A DNA stretch of 64,000 nucleotides, taken from the NCBI RefSeq assembly GCF_017355935.1, contig NZ_JAFIQT010000001.1, forward strand, positions 2,232,001 to 2,296,000, written 5' to 3'. Made by a program: the position numbers and the translations under genes. A model generated the notes under the pieces. That model was not told the DNA's origin and did no database searches. It saw only the letters and a list, made by a program, of their open reading frames with translations. Below, one piece after another: positions 62,931 through 64,000 of this stretch; within the stretch, counting starts at the first letter, position 1, and every line of letters starts with the position of its first letter. This DNA comes from Telluribacter humicola (GTDB taxonomy: Bacteria > Bacteroidota > Bacteroidia > Cytophagales > Spirosomataceae).

Positions 62931-64000
62931 TTAAGCAGGGTACTCGTGGGGGAGCGGCATGTTGATGCGCTCGTTCCAGGGGAGACCGTGCATGATCAGT
63001 AGCTCCATGAATGGATCCGGATTCAGCTGCTCGCAGTTCCATACGCCGGGCTTCATCCAATCAGGGTTGGTTAGCATGAGCATGGCACCAATCATAGCCG
63101 GTACACCGGTGGTGTAGCTCACCGCCTGCGACCGTACTTCGCGCCAGCACTCGGCGTGGTCGCAGTTATTCCATACGTAGTAGGTTTTCTCCTCACCATC
63201 CTTAATCCCTTTGATCTGGCAGCCGATGGAGGTCTGGCCCTTGTAATTTTCGCCTAGGGACTCAGGAGCCGGAAGTACTGCCTTAAGGAATTCCAGAGGT
63301 ACGATATCAACGCCCTGGAATTTGATAGGCTGGATGCTGGTCATACCTACGTTCTGAAGTACATTCAGGTGCGTGATGTACTGCTGTCCAAAAGTCATCC
63401 AGAAGCGGGCCCGCTTCAGGGTAGGGAAGTGCTTCACCAGTGACTCCAGTTCCTCGTGGTACAGTACGTAGCTCTCCTTATCTCCGATACCGGGGTAGTC
63501 AATCGGCTTGTGGATGGACATGGCCGGGATCTCTACCCATTCGCCATTCTCCCAGTAACGACCGGGCTGGGTAATCTCGCGGATATTGATTTCAGGGTTG
63601 AAGTTGGTAGCAAACGCTTTACCATGGTCACCGGCGTTACAGTCCACGATGTCGAGGTAGTGCATCTCGTCGAAGTGGTGCTTGGCCGCGTAGGAGGTGA
63701 ATACCTGCGTCACACCGGGGTCAAATCCACAACCCAGCAGAGCCATCAGGCCCGCCTCTATGAATTTATCCTGGTAGGCCCACTGCCAGCTGTACTCAAA
63801 CTTGGCCACATCTTTAGGCTCGTAGTTGGCAGTATCGAGGTAGTGAACTCCCGTAGCCAGACAGGCATCCATAATGGCCAGATCCTGGTAGGGCAGGGCC
63901 ACGTTAATGACCATAGTGGGCTGAAACTGCTTGATCAGCATAACTGTCTCGGCTACTACGTCGGCATCAACCTGAGCCGTGGCTATATCTACGCCGTGCA
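62931..64000 (-). CDS. Saccharopine dehydrogenase-family protein (5' end outside window)
   Basis: The frame is open to the right edge; 356 codons are visible, including HGVDIATAQVDADVVAETV before the first internal Met at 63941. Key segments: MVINVALPYQDLAIMDACLA, GVHYLDTANYE, LLGCGFDPGVTQVFTSYAA and DCNAGDHGKAFATNF. These match the saccharopine dehydrogenase / carboxynorspermidine synthase group (NAD(P)-dependent, lysine or polyamine pathway). The N-terminal Rossmann motif is missing because of the window edge. Carboxynorspermidine synthase is the more likely member, by the GFDPG pattern; confidence in that is moderate. Confidence 0.85.
   Translation of the reverse strand, partial: HGVDIATAQVDADVVAETVMLIKQFQPTMVINVALPYQDLAIMDACLATGVHYLDTANYEPKDVAKFEYSWQWAYQDKFIEAGLMALLGCGFDPGVTQVFTSYAAKHHFDEMHYLDIVDCNAGDHGKAFATNFNPEINIREITQPGRYWENGEWVEIPAMSIHKPIDYPGIGDKESYVLYHEELESLVKHFPTLKRARFWMTFGQQYITHLNVLQNVGMTSIQPIKFQGVDIVPLEFLKAVLPAPESLGENYKGQTSIGCQIKGIKDGEEKTYYVWNNCDHAECWREVRSQAVSYTTGVPAMIGAMLMLTNPDWMKPGVWNCEQLNPDPFMELLIMHGLPWNERINMPLPHEYPA

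Overview
The window looks like a chromosome segment of a Bacteroidota bacterium, most likely a Cytophagales / Spirosomaceae-type organism. The evidence is the gene families present (S9 DPP-IV-like peptidase, LytS/LytTR two-component pair, DUF1080 hydrolase, sorbosone-dehydrogenase-like proteins, paired amidohydrolases, NIF3 next to a DUF164 zinc-ribbon protein), TAnnTTTG-type -7 promoter elements, weak or absent Shine-Dalgarno sequences, and many long perfect stem-loop terminators. The genus is inferred, not read.

Layout. 1-3174: tail of a small secreted protein, a small conserved protein, then an XRE/S24 (LexA-like) regulator, a VOC-fold protein and dinB in one direction. 3175-11331: DPP-IV-like peptidase, AGE-family epimerase, exported nucleoside hydrolase, small hypotheticals and a membrane protein. 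11332-12840: mqo. 12921-26424: the outstanding region, nine tandem paralogous lipoprotein genes on the minus strand, each coding for seven SBBP-type repeats (one complete seven-bladed propeller each) and each followed by its own stem-loop. 26950-32467: orphan lipoprotein, second nucleoside hydrolase, PEGA-type lipoprotein, an AT-rich HEPN-like protein and two identical tRNA-Asp genes. 32656-45067: housekeeping genes (NIF3, zinc-ribbon protein, TPR protein, radC, LytS/LytTR pair, phosphoglycerate-mutase-like phosphatase, thioesterase plus isochorismate synthase, GH5, DoxX, CvfB-like). 45195-49562: two amidohydrolases. 49795-57191: polysaccharide-related block (sorbosone-dehydrogenase-like, GH43, membrane protein, DUF1080, GH2, NlpC/P60, esterase). 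57538-64000: multi-PAS histidine kinase, a second sorbosone-dehydrogenase-like protein, YdeI-like protein, pentapeptide protein and a saccharopine-dehydrogenase-family gene running off the edge.

The array carries visible marks of recombination. A direct repeat of about 220 bp, made of the last 26 codons of mqo, its terminator and the 3' end of a propeller gene, flanks the first array gene. This leaves a truncated mqo copy at 14581-14658 and a propeller-gene stub at 12921-12988. Two array genes (20570-21952 and 23599-24972) share a sharply bounded, almost identical 5' block, as expected after gene conversion. The lipidated N-terminus is nearly constant while the propeller bodies diverge, which suggests a family of surface or periplasmic binding proteins that diversifies by recombination. 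Their ligand cannot be told from sequence.
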